This document shows, piece after piece, positions 1 through 6,723 of a stretch of DNA of 37,106 nucleotides; within the stretch, counting starts at the first letter, position 1, and each line of letters opens with the position of its first letter. The stretch comes from DASSFZ01 sp036514635 (GTDB taxonomy: Bacteria; Chloroflexota; Anaerolineae; Fen-1058): positions 1 through 37,106 of the forward strand of contig DATBWU010000075.1 in NCBI GenBank assembly GCA_036514635.1. The letters are read 5' to 3'. A model generated the notes under the pieces. That model had not been told where the DNA came from and searched no databases. It saw only the letters and a program-made list of their open reading frames with translations. A program made the translations under genes and the position numbers.

Positions 1-242
1 GCATGTTCCTGGGCGTGAAGCGACTCGGCAGTATGCAGACCGCGCTGATCGGCATCACCGAAATCCTCGTCACGCTCCTCCTGGCCATCACGCAACTGAG
101 TGAGATGCTCAGCTCGCGGCAATGGATCGGCGCCGGGCTGCTCCTCCTCAGCCTGCTGCTGATCGCCCGCGAGCCGACCGTCGGCGGGACGCTCGCGCGC
201 AAAGCCCCGGCCCGATCGTCGGTGGCGGCCTCGTTGGAGTAG
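1..242 (+). CDS. C-terminal end of a DMT/EamA-family transporter (partial, 5' end outside window)
   Basis: The reading frame is open from the left window edge to a TAG stop. The visible 79 residues hold two hydrophobic stretches, one around residues 14-33 and one around 41-58. They are separated by a short SSRQWIGAG turn and followed by a polar tail. The pattern of a small-residue helix, 'TEILVTLLLA', a turn of the form W-I-G-A-G, and a last helix 'LLLLSLLLIAREP' is typical of the final two helices of EamA/RhaT drug-metabolite transporters. Those proteins usually have ten helices in about 300 residues, so most of the gene lies upstream. The substrate cannot be inferred. The internal ATG at position 3 is not the real start. 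Family assignment is fairly safe; function is not. Confidence 0.7.
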   Translation, partial: MFLGVKRLGSMQTALIGITEILVTLLLAITQLSEMLSSRQWIGAGLLLLSLLLIAREPTVGGTLARKAPARSSVAASLE

Positions 243-321
243 CGGGCACAGCAACCCTGTCTAACGGGAAAAACCTCGCCGGTCGATGACATCGGTCATT
301 TGCGCCGAGCCGCCAGCGGTG

Positions 322-327
322 TATAGT
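322..327 (+). promoter_or_regulatory. -10 box TATAGT for a probable leaderless transcript
   Basis: TATAGT ends 9 nt before the GTG at 337. A start point 7-10 nt after the box would fall at or just before the GTG, leaving no room for a Shine-Dalgarno sequence. No good -35 match is seen at 17 nt spacing. Confidence 0.45.
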
Positions 328-336
328 ATCGGCATC

Positions 337-1008
337 GTGAGCGACACTATTCCTTTTGAGTTCGATCGCCAGCGCCGGCTGACCGATATCGGCACGTTGA
401 TTCTGTCTCGCTTTCTGGCGATGCGCCCCGGCTCGCTCCACATCGAAAACGTGGAAAGCGACCGCGATTTCCAACGCCGCGACATCGACCTGATCTGGCA
501 TCGCGCGATTCGCGGCTGGGAGCGCACGACGGTCGAGATCAAGTGTGATGCGCACGCGGGCGACGACGAGGCGCTGATTCGGTCTGCCCGGCATCCGTAT
601 TACGCGCGGCGCACGGACAACTTTGCCCTTGAGACGGTGTCCAACGACGTATCCGGCTCGCCGGGCTGGGTCTTTGCCTCGGAAGCCGATGTGCTGTTGT
701 ATTACTTCGCGGCGATCCCGCGCACGATCGACGAAATCGAAGAGTGGTGGGCGCTCGGCGAAGAGTACCTGCTGGCGACGCTCGGCATTGTGAGCGACCG
801 GCTGTACGTGATCGACCTGCCGGAGTTGCGCCGGTGGTTCGAGGCGGTGCAGGGTAACTATCGTGAAGTTGCGGCGCAGAACGACACGTATCGCACCTTG
901 TCGCGGCTGGTGCCGTGCGACGACGTGGTGGAAGCCATCCGGCACTGCCACGTAGTGACCGACGTTTACCGCGCGGTGACGATCGCGTTCGGCCTTCCGA
1001 GGTATTAG
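337..1008 (+). CDS. Uncharacterised protein with PD-(D/E)XK nuclease-like motif
   Basis: I prefer the GTG at 337 (MSDTIPFEF, 223 residues) over the ATG at 286. The extra 17 residues would lie across a -10-like box and read as non-coding. The protein is soluble. It contains RRDIDLIW (D49/D51), then TTVEIK (E67, K69), spaced as in the D-x(n)-ExK active site of PD-(D/E)XK enzymes. Further on are FALETVSND, PGWVFASEADVLLYYF and an aromatic-rich second half. A GW plus 'aDylvY' block after the ExK strand is common in small restriction- or resolvase-like members of this fold. Here the fold assignment is inference from motifs only. It stands alone between a transporter and a repeat cluster, so context gives no role. 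It could be a catalytically inactive relative. Confidence 0.55.
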   Translation: MSDTIPFEFDRQRRLTDIGTLILSRFLAMRPGSLHIENVESDRDFQRRDIDLIWHRAIRGWERTTVEIKCDAHAGDDEALIRSARHPYYARRTDNFALETVSNDVSGSPGWVFASEADVLLYYFAAIPRTIDEIEEWWALGEEYLLATLGIVSDRLYVIDLPELRRWFEAVQGNYREVAAQNDTYRTLSRLVPCDDVVEAIRHCHVVTDVYRAVTIAFGLPRY

Positions 1009-1068
1009 AACCTCACCAGTGGAAACTTTGCTGTTTGGAGAGCGTTCGGCAATTGCCTCACGCCTATC

Positions 1069-1182
1069 GCCCGACGATGAATCGTCGGGCTAATCAAGAA
1101 AAGCCGGATCAATCCGGCTGAAGCGGCAAACAGCCTGCTTCAGCAGGCTTCGCTTTTTCAGCCCGGTGATTCATCACCGGGC
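1069..1182. repeat. Array of four stacked perfect hairpins with 2-nt loops
   Basis: Four inverted repeats follow each other: GCCCGACGAT/ATCGTCGGGC (1069-1090), AGCCGGAT/ATCCGGCT (1102-1119), AGCCTGCT/AGCAGGCT (1132-1149) and GCCCGGTGAT/ATCACCGGGC (1161-1182). All arms are perfect and each loop is only two bases (GA, CA, TC, TC). Related arrays occur at 19822-19930 and near 36990-37050, so this is a dispersed repeat family. It lies downstream of the PD-(D/E)XK-like gene and could act as a bidirectional transcription end, although no T-run follows. Confidence 0.8.
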
Positions 1183-1225
1183 GTTGCCCACGAATTACCG
1201 AAAGCTCTCGTTTGTGCAAAGATTT

Positions 1226-1317
1226 AACCACGGAGACAGTGCGCAGCCTCCCTGTGGGACGGAGGGCACAGAGGTTTTGCCTTTCGGTTTTCTCCGTGTC
1301 TCCGTGCCTCCGTGGTT
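1226..1317. repeat. Imperfect palindromic repeat (AACCACGGAGAC... type)
   Basis: Left arm AACCACGGAGAC and right arm GTCTCCGTGCCTCCGTGGTT form a long imperfect stem. The left arm appears to be interrupted at about 1238-1260 by a short extra segment with its own CCTCC/GGAGG stem. No ORF in this block looks protein-like. It belongs to a broad class of 'gene-sized-gap' palindromes that recur through the window. Confidence 0.65.
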
Positions 1318-1375
1318 TTATTCCGCATTGGGTTCCGGCTCGCCCGGCTTGGGCTTCATCGGCAAGAAACCTGAT

Positions 1376-1432
1376 CCACGAAGATACACAAAGACTACCG
1401 GCTATCTTAGTGCCCTTCGTGTGACTTCGTGG
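1376..1432. repeat. Short palindromic repeat CCACGAAG/CTTCGTGG
   Basis: The arms CCACGAAG at 1376-1383 and CTTCGTGG at 1425-1432 bracket an imperfect stem. Together with the two preceding repeats it fills the 475-base gap between the PD-(D/E)XK-like gene and the GH13 gene. The remaining bases (1183-1225, 1318-1375, 1433-1483) show nothing I can name. Confidence 0.55.
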
Positions 1433-1483
1433 AGAAATTCTATTTCCGATAGCGTCTATCGAGCTGATAACAAACGCATCTCG

Positions 1484-3289
1484 TTATTCGTCTTGCGACA
1501 GGATGATCGCGCTGTACGGCCCGATATCCAGCTCCCCGTAGAACGTCATGCCATCACCCGCGTCCCGCGCTTGAACCGCGTTGCCGTGCGCCGCGCTGCC
1601 AGACTCTGGGTCGTAGCGTGCCCAATCGCTGTTGAACCGGGCACGCCACACGCCCTGGCGTGGAAAATTGAGCCGGTAGTTCTGATAGCGGCGATTGGCG
1701 AAGTTGGTCACCACGACGACGCTGTCCCTCGGCCCACCCCTGTCCCAGCGATGAAACGCCAGCACCTTGTCGTGGTCGTGGAGGTAGAACACGTCGACGT
1801 GTTGGCCGCACAAGCCGCGCGTCTTGCCGGTTGCGTTTCGGCGCAGCCGAATCAGGTCGCGGTACATGTGGAGGATGCCCCGGTAGGTCTCTCGCTTCGA
1901 CCAGTCGAGCGGGTCCTGGTCGTGGAACCATTTGTCTTCCAGGAATTCTTGCCCCTGGAAAATCATCGGGATACCGGGCGTCGTGAACACTAACGCCGCG
2001 CCCAGCGTCGAGCGCTTTTTGGAAAACCAGCTGCCGGCGTTGCCCGGCCAGATTTCCTCCGGCAGGCGCGCTTTGCCGTTGGCAACCTCGTCGTGAGACT
2101 CGGTGTAGATCACCCGCTCGAATGCGTCGTCGTTGTAACGGAAGCCAATCGCGTCTCGCACGGCTTCCATGCTGCGCGCCTCGTCGTTCACGGCGATGAG
2201 CGCCTGCCGGATGGGGTGGACGAATCGGGCGTCCCACTGCGCATCGAAGCCCGCGCCGCCCTGCGACACGTCGGCGGTGAGCGCGGCGTTGCCCTGGAGG
2301 TCTTCGGCAATCATGATCTTCCAAGGGAAACGCGCTTTGGCTTCCGAGTTGACCCACTGCATCAGGCTCCACGCCTCGGGGATGTCGTGATCGGGGTCGT
2401 TGTTGTAGCCGTACACGTTGCGAAGGTAGATGGTGGAATCCCAGCGCAGCCCATCGATCCAGTATTCGCCCAGCCAGGACAGGGCGTTGTCGCGGATGTA
2501 CTGGCGCACTTCGCCTCGCCCGTAATCCGGCCGGGTCTCACCCCAGGGCGTGCTCGATCGCCAATCGTTGTAGAAGTAAATGCCACCCTTGCCGTTTTCG
2601 CTCCAGCCGTCGAACTGCCACAAGCCGAGGTCGGTCGGCCCGAAGTGGTTGTAGACCGCGTCGAAGATGACGGCGATCCCGTGGGCGCGGGCCGCTTTGA
2701 TCAGATGTTTGAAAGCGTCCGGGCCGCCGTAATCGCGCTCGATGGCGAAGATGTAAGACGGGTTGTAGCCCCACGAGAATCCGCCTGCGAACTCCATCGA
2801 CGGCATGATCTGGATGACGTTGATGCCGAGGTCCTGGAGGTAGGGTAGCTTGCGGATGACGCCGTTGAAGTTGCCGGGCGAGCCGCCGGGCCGGTCGTTG
2901 AATGTGCCAATGTGCATCTCGTAGATGACCATTTCGTTCCAGCCTGGGGTCTTGTAGTCGCCCGGCTCCCAATCGAAAGCGGGGTCGTGCACGATGGCAT
3001 TGCCGACCGAGCCGGTGACGGCGCGGGCGTAGGGATCGATGCGTTCGAATTCTTGCGCGCCGTTGACGATCACGAACTGGTACTCGTCGCCTGCCTGGAC
3101 GCCGGGCGCGTCGACCGACCAGCAGCCATTGCCTTCATTGGCAAGCGGCTGGGAGCGCCTCGACCAACGGTTGAAGGAACCCATCACGTACACTTGCGTA
3201 GCATGTGGCGCCCAGACTCGAAAAGAAGTCCTGTGAGCGTGAGGAATAGCGCCCATGCCGGGATGTGGGGACGGCGTGATTTCGGACAT
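1484..3289 (-). CDS. GH13 glycoside hydrolase, 1,4-alpha-glucan branching enzyme-like, with N-terminal CBM48
   Basis: The start is set at MSEITPSP because AGGAGG stands 7 nt upstream of this ATG; the six extra residues of the longer frame would include the ribosome site. The product is 601 residues. Residues about 22-95 (FRVWAPHATQVYVMGSFN) are a CBM48-type beta-sandwich. The catalytic (beta/alpha)8 barrel follows with GH13 region I DAVYNHFG, region II GLRWDST (nucleophile Asp), region III MIAEDLQG (acid Glu) and region IV TESHDEVANGKARLP (second Asp). GIPMIFQGQEF and SHDEVxxGK are closest to glycogen branching enzymes, while some loops resemble maltooligosyl-trehalose trehalohydrolases. The C-terminus has the usual all-beta domain. 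It should act in the cytoplasm on alpha-glucan. No glgA or glgC neighbour is present, so branching versus hydrolysis is not settled. Confidence 0.85.
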   Translation of the reverse strand: MSEITPSPHPGMGAIPHAHRTSFRVWAPHATQVYVMGSFNRWSRRSQPLANEGNGCWSVDAPGVQAGDEYQFVIVNGAQEFERIDPYARAVTGSVGNAIVHDPAFDWEPGDYKTPGWNEMVIYEMHIGTFNDRPGGSPGNFNGVIRKLPYLQDLGINVIQIMPSMEFAGGFSWGYNPSYIFAIERDYGGPDAFKHLIKAARAHGIAVIFDAVYNHFGPTDLGLWQFDGWSENGKGGIYFYNDWRSSTPWGETRPDYGRGEVRQYIRDNALSWLGEYWIDGLRWDSTIYLRNVYGYNNDPDHDIPEAWSLMQWVNSEAKARFPWKIMIAEDLQGNAALTADVSQGGAGFDAQWDARFVHPIRQALIAVNDEARSMEAVRDAIGFRYNDDAFERVIYTESHDEVANGKARLPEEIWPGNAGSWFSKKRSTLGAALVFTTPGIPMIFQGQEFLEDKWFHDQDPLDWSKRETYRGILHMYRDLIRLRRNATGKTRGLCGQHVDVFYLHDHDKVLAFHRWDRGGPRDSVVVVTNFANRRYQNYRLNFPRQGVWRARFNSDWARYDPESGSAAHGNAVQARDAGDGMTFYGELDIGPYSAIILSQDE

Positions 3290-3323
3290 TGAGGACCTCC
3301 TGTGCATCTACTCCGTCATTCGC

Positions 3324-3352
3324 TTGACGCTGATCGGCGGGCAGGGTATACT
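3324..3352 (+). promoter_or_regulatory. Sigma-70-type promoter of the tRNA gene
   Basis: TTGACG (3324-3329) and TATACT (3347-3352) are 17 bp apart, an optimal housekeeping-sigma promoter. The tRNA begins 10 nt after the -10 box. It lies back to back with the GH13 gene, whose ribosome site is on the other strand at about 3296-3301. Confidence 0.85.
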
Positions 3353-3361
3353 CGCGTGCGC

Positions 3362-3434
3362 GGGCCCATAGCTCAGTGGTTAGAGCTGCCGGCTCATAAC
3401 CGGTCGGTCCTTGGTTCGAATCCAAGTGGGCCCA
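3362..3434 (+). tRNA. tRNA with CAU anticodon, probably tRNA-Ile2 (or elongator tRNA-Met)
   Basis: A full cloverleaf can be drawn. The acceptor stem is GGGCCCA/TGGGCCC (3362-3368 with 3427-3433), with an A discriminator at 3434. It has D-arm AGCTCAGTGGTTAGAGCT, anticodon stem CCGG/CCGG with loop CTCATAA (CAT at 3395-3397), and T-arm with GGTTCGAATCC. The 3' CCA is not encoded. G1-C72 pairing argues against an initiator tRNA. The D-arm, the CTCATAA loop and A73 resemble bacterial tRNA-Ile(CAU), which is read as isoleucine only after TilS modifies the C to lysidine. Elongator Met cannot be excluded from sequence alone. Confidence 0.92.
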
Positions 3435-3440
3435 CTCGCG

Positions 3441-3479
3441 GCGACCTGATCAAGCGGATCGGGTCGCTTCACTTTTTTT
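3441..3479 (+). terminator. Rho-independent terminator of the tRNA
   Basis: GCGACCTGATC (3441-3451) pairs with GATCGGGTCGC (3457-3467) around a 5-nt loop, with one G-T pair. It is followed by TTCACTTTTTTT. The stem-loop and T-run overlap the 3' end of the convergent NYN gene, so the last codons of that gene (ELFEKK) are encoded by the complementary A-run. Confidence 0.85.
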
Positions 3480-3945
3480 CGAAGAGTTCCAGCCACTCGT
3501 CGATGTCACCGCTTGCGCCGGGTTTCTCGTCTGCATTGGGCGCTGTCGAGCCAGGCGGCGGCGACAGATACCTGTCGGCAAACTCTGCCGATTCGATCAC
3601 GCGCACGTGCCGGCGTCGGGCCTCGTCTTGAATCTTGTGATCGCCGGAGACGAGTGCCCAGTCTTGCGGACGCTTCACGGCGCGGATGCGCTCGATCAGG
3701 ATGCGGTCGGCATCGGTGTGCGATCCGGCGAAGACCGATTCGACTCCGCCGCCGCTCAACGCCTGCGATCGACCGCCCGCCTGCGAAGCCGCTCCCGGAT
3801 CGAATACGACCACGATGCGCGCCCGTCGCCGCGCGGCGAATTTCCGCAGAAGTATCACCAGCTTCTCTTCATCATCGAAGTCGGCCAGCGATAGGCCGGG
3901 AAGCACGCCAATGAGGTTGTGACCATCGATGAGGAGTTGAAGCAC
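3469..3945 (-). CDS. NYN domain ribonuclease, YacP/Rae1 family
   Basis: The 158-residue protein opens with LLIDGHNLIG (D7, N10). It continues with IVVVFDPGAAS (D48 region), HTDADRILIERI and WALVSGDHKIQDEARRRHVRVI, the ordered acidic sites of the PIN-like NYN fold in the YacP subgroup. In Firmicutes the relative Rae1 is a ribosome-associated mRNA endonuclease; that role here is inference. Residues after about 130 (SPPPGSTAPNADEKPGASGD) are a low-complexity linker ending in a short acidic tail. The start is a GTG with no strong ribosome site, but the DGHN motif at residue 7 leaves little room for a later start. It is followed on the same strand, 3' side, by the tRNA terminator hairpin. Confidence 0.85.
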   Translation of the reverse strand: MLQLLIDGHNLIGVLPGLSLADFDDEEKLVILLRKFAARRRARIVVVFDPGAASQAGGRSQALSGGGVESVFAGSHTDADRILIERIRAVKRPQDWALVSGDHKIQDEARRRHVRVIESAEFADRYLSPPPGSTAPNADEKPGASGDIDEWLELFEKK

Positions 3946-3968
3946 TTTTTTAGACCCCTGGTTGGAGT

Positions 3969-4148
3969 CTTGGCGGTGAGTTTGGCGGCTTGTCAGAGCC
4001 TGTCTGAAAACTCACCACCAAGGCTGCATCCCCTGAAGAGGGCAAGCGACACAAAGAGACACCAAGAAGACTTGGAGGGGCTTGGTGTCTTGGTGTCTTA
4101 GTGGTTCTCCCAGCGACCTTTTCAGATAGCCTCTCAGATAGGCTCTGA
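3969..4148. mobile_element. Compound palindromic element with TCAGAGCC ends
   Basis: TCAGAGCCTGTCTGA (3993-4007) and its inverted partner ending at 4148 match at 14 of 15 bases and bracket a 156-bp unit. Inside, a GACACAAAGAGACACCAAG arm (4048-4066) pairs imperfectly with CTTGGTGTCTTGGTGTC (4081-4097). The left end sits within another palindrome, CTTGGCGGTGAGTTT (3969-3983) with AAACTCACCACCAAG (4008-4022). A second copy of the right end lies at 31160-31185. No ORF is credible. This fills the 217-base gap between the NYN and helicase genes. Confidence 0.6.
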
Positions 4149-4162
4149 GGGAAACCGGGTTT

Positions 4163-6376
4163 CTATCCCGGCAACTTCTTCAGATTGGCGAAGGACGCCA
4201 GCAGCCGCTTGATACCGGCCTTCTCGAACGCGATGGTAAGCTCCTCGTCCGTTCCCTGCACCCGGCTCTCGACGACGACACCTTCGCCGAACTTGGAATG
4301 ATGTACGCGCTGGCCGGGGCGGAAGGAAGGCTCGCGCGCGGGACGCGGTGACGAGGAGGCCGACGGCGTCGTCGACCATGTGGCGGCGCGCTGCACGGCC
4401 ATCGCTCGCGGCGGAGTGCCCGCGAACGACATCGCTCCGTCGAGCAGGCCGCGCGGGATGTCGCCGAGGAAGCGCGACGGCGCGTTGACTTCGCTGCTGC
4501 CGTAAGCCGTCCGGCGGAAAGCGTAACTCAAGAACACGCGATCCTTCGCGCGGGTGATGCCGACGTACGCCAGCCGGCGCTCCTCTTCCATCTCCTCCGG
4601 GTCTTCCAGCGAGCGCGCGTGCGGCAGAATGCCTTCTTCCATGCCGGTGATGAACACGACAGGGAACTCCAGCCCTTTGGCCGAGTGCAGCGTCATCAGC
4701 GTCGGCGCGTCGACGCGCTGCGTATCGTCTAGCGAGTCGACGTCCGAGACCAACGTCACGTCCTCCAGGAACTCGGCCAGCGGATCATCGCCAACCGCGC
4801 GCGTGTAGTCGCCGGCGACGTTGCGCAGCTCGAGCACATTGTCCCAGCGCTCGCGACCTTCCGCGCTGCCGTCGTCGACGTATTTGCGGTAGCCCGAATC
4901 GTTCACGACCGCGTCGAGCAGCTCGGCGACCGATCGGGTGCGTGCCTTCGCCGCGATCCAGCGATCGAGCATGTTCGCAAAATCGATCAGCGCCTGGCGA
5001 GCCTTGCCGGTCAGCCCGGCGCTCAGCGGCGAGTTCGCGCCGTTCGATTTGAGTTCGCGGATCAGCACGTAGGCGCTTTTCGCGCCGGAGCGCGCGGCCT
5101 CGTCCAGGATCGACAGCGTCTTCGCGCCGATGCCGCGCGACGGCACGTTGATCACGCGCGCCAGGCTGACGGCGTCGTGCGGATTGTGAACCAGGTGCAG
5201 ATAGGCCAGCACGTCCTTGATCTCGCGCCGGGCGTAGAAGCGCGTGCCGCCGACCAGCCGATACGGAATGCCCGCGCGGATGAACGCTTCTTCGATCGGG
5301 CGCGACTGCGCGTTGGTGCGGTAGAACACGGCGAAATCGGCGGCCTTGTACTGGCGGCTGCGAATCAGGTCTTCGATCGTGTTGACGACGTACAGCGCTT
5401 CGTCGTCTTCGTTGTAGGCTTCGTAGATCGAGAGCGGCGTGCCACCACTGCGCTCGGTGAACAGGCGCTTGTCGGTGCGATGCACGTTGCGCCGGATCAC
5501 GGCCCGCGCCGCGTCGAGGATATTCTGTGTCGAGCGGTAGTTTTCTTCGAGCAGGTACACTTGCGCGTCGGGGTAATCATTCTGGAAGCGTTGTACGTTG
5601 CGGAAGTCCGCGCCTCTGAACCGGTAAATCGACTGGTCTTCGTCCCCGACGACGAACACGTTGCGCAGGCGGGCCGCCATTTGCCGCACGAGCGTGTACT
5701 GCGCGGTGTTCGTGTCCTGAAACTCGTCGACGAGGATGTGCTGGTAGCGGTTCTGGTAGTAGCCCAGCACGACCGGGTTCTGCTCGAACAGGCGCACGAC
5801 CTCGGCCAACAGGTCATCGAAGTCGAGCGCGTTGTTGGCGCGCAGCAGTTCTTGGTAGTGGGCGTACACACGGCCGACAGCCTCGTGCCAGTACGTCGGC
5901 GCAACGTAAGCCTCGGGCGGAATCAACTCGTTCTTGGCCGACGAGATCGCGTTGAGCACTGCCGACGGCTTGTGCTTCTTATCGTCGATGTTCAAGTCTT
6001 TGATCGCGCGCTTGACCAGCGCCTCTTGATCGTCGGCGTCGTAGATCACGAAGTCGCGGCTCAAGCCGATGTGCGGCCCGTCGCGCCGGAGGAAGCGGGC
6101 GCAGATGGCGTGGAACGTGCCGAGCGTCAGTTCGGCGGCCTGATTCGCGCCGAGCAGACGATCCAGCCGCGCCTTCATCTCGCGCGCCGCCTTGTTGGTG
6201 AACGTCACGGCCATGATGTGGCGCGGCTCGACACCGCGCACGTCGATGAGATAAGCCACGCGCTGCGTCAGCACGCGCGTCTTGCCCGATCCCGGCCCGG
6301 CCAGGATCAGGGCAGGCCCGTCACCGGTCTCGACGGCATTGCGCTGTTGAGGGTTCAGCCCATGCAGCAGATCCAT
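4163..6376 (-). CDS. pcrA: ATP-dependent DNA helicase PcrA/UvrD (superfamily 1A)
   Basis: The 737-residue protein has all SF1A motifs in order. These are the Q-motif LNPQQRNAV, Walker A GPGSGKT (27-33), VTFTNKAAREMKAR, Walker B ILVDEFQDTN, GDEDQSIYRFRGA, LEENYRST, TLHSAKGLEFPVVF and ERRLAYVGITRAKDRVFLSYA. The C-terminal VHHSKFGEGVVVESRVQG...LTIAFEKAGIKRLL is the Tudor-like domain by which PcrA contacts RNA polymerase. The length is usual for PcrA. It unwinds DNA 3' to 5' in repair, replication restart and removal of stalled polymerase. The ATG is preceded by AGGTGATG about 8 nt upstream. It is apparently monocistronic, bounded by repeats on both sides. Confidence 0.95.
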   Translation of the reverse strand: MDLLHGLNPQQRNAVETGDGPALILAGPGSGKTRVLTQRVAYLIDVRGVEPRHIMAVTFTNKAAREMKARLDRLLGANQAAELTLGTFHAICARFLRRDGPHIGLSRDFVIYDADDQEALVKRAIKDLNIDDKKHKPSAVLNAISSAKNELIPPEAYVAPTYWHEAVGRVYAHYQELLRANNALDFDDLLAEVVRLFEQNPVVLGYYQNRYQHILVDEFQDTNTAQYTLVRQMAARLRNVFVVGDEDQSIYRFRGADFRNVQRFQNDYPDAQVYLLEENYRSTQNILDAARAVIRRNVHRTDKRLFTERSGGTPLSIYEAYNEDDEALYVVNTIEDLIRSRQYKAADFAVFYRTNAQSRPIEEAFIRAGIPYRLVGGTRFYARREIKDVLAYLHLVHNPHDAVSLARVINVPSRGIGAKTLSILDEAARSGAKSAYVLIRELKSNGANSPLSAGLTGKARQALIDFANMLDRWIAAKARTRSVAELLDAVVNDSGYRKYVDDGSAEGRERWDNVLELRNVAGDYTRAVGDDPLAEFLEDVTLVSDVDSLDDTQRVDAPTLMTLHSAKGLEFPVVFITGMEEGILPHARSLEDPEEMEEERRLAYVGITRAKDRVFLSYAFRRTAYGSSEVNAPSRFLGDIPRGLLDGAMSFAGTPPRAMAVQRAATWSTTPSASSSPRPAREPSFRPGQRVHHSKFGEGVVVESRVQGTDEELTIAFEKAGIKRLLASFANLKKLPG

Positions 6377-6403
6377 TCACATCACCTGAGGAGGATGCGA
6401 AAG

Positions 6404-6409
6404 ATTGTA
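6404..6409 (-). promoter_or_regulatory. -10 box TACAAT upstream of the helicase gene
   Basis: Read on the minus strand, TACAAT lies 27 nt upstream of the pcrA ATG, giving a leader of about 20 nt. The -35 region is poor. Beyond it lies only repeat sequence, so this is the likely promoter. Confidence 0.45.
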
Positions 6410-6447
6410 CCACAGACGGAGTGCGGATTTGATCACCCGCAAAGCAG

Positions 6448-6479
6448 ACTTCCGAAGCGCTTCGCGAGACTTCGGAAGT
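6448..6479. repeat. Hairpin ACTTCCGAAG/CTTCGGAAGT
   Basis: A perfect 10-bp inverted repeat (6448-6457 with 6470-6479) enclosing GCGCTTCGCGAG, part of which can pair further. It stands directly beside the mobile element at 6490-6580. Confidence 0.6.
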
Positions 6480-6489
6480 TTTACAGGAA

Positions 6490-6580
6490 GGCTCATATCC
6501 AGAACAAGTGGCGATCAGGTGACCGGCACTTCGAAAGTGCCGGTCACCTCGGCCCAATGCACTTGTTTCATACATGAGCC
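6490..6580. mobile_element. 91-bp miniature element with GGCTCAT ends and 8-bp target duplication
   Basis: The exact 8-mer TACAGGAA stands on both sides (6482-6489 and 6581-6588). The ends GGCTCAT...ATGAGCC extend to imperfect 21-bp terminal inverted repeats (16 matches), both running to ACAAGTG/CACTTGT. The centre is a perfect 15-bp stem, AGGTGACCGGCACTT (6517-6531) with AAGTGCCGGTCACCT (6535-6549), around CGA. No coding capacity. The 8-bp duplication shows that it arrived by transposition using a transposase encoded elsewhere. Confidence 0.85.
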
Positions 6581-6598
6581 TACAGGAAATCGAGTTTG

Positions 6599-6668
6599 CA
6601 CCACAGAGACGCTGAGGTCGCAGAGAAGTCTTTAGAAAAACTCAGCGTTCTCTGCGCCTCGGCGGTGA
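6599..6668. repeat. Imperfect palindrome of the CACAGAGACGCTGAGG type
   Basis: CACCACAGAGACGCTGAGG at the left pairs imperfectly with CGCCTCGGCGGTG at the right across an AAAAA-containing centre. Sister palindromes of the same base pattern are near 13652-13715, 14510-14585, 21603-21665, 31400-31485 and 33912-33982. The rest of the gap to 6723 shows nothing further. Confidence 0.6.
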
Positions 6669-6723
6669 ATCTCGACCCTTTTCAAACACTCTCTGAAAGA
6701 AACCCGGCGCAGCGGCGACAGAA

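Noticed and set aside
1166..1993. 275-residue plus-strand frame
   Set aside because: It begins in repeats and continues antisense to the GH13 gene.
4147..4171. Terminator for pcrA (CCGGG/CCCGG stem over the stop)
   Set aside because: No T-run follows on the coding strand and the stem is only five base pairs.
5177..6577. 466-residue plus-strand frame opposite the helicase gene
   Set aside because: It is the antisense of pcrA; its Val/Arg/Leu-rich sequence has no domain, and pcrA has every family motif on the other strand.
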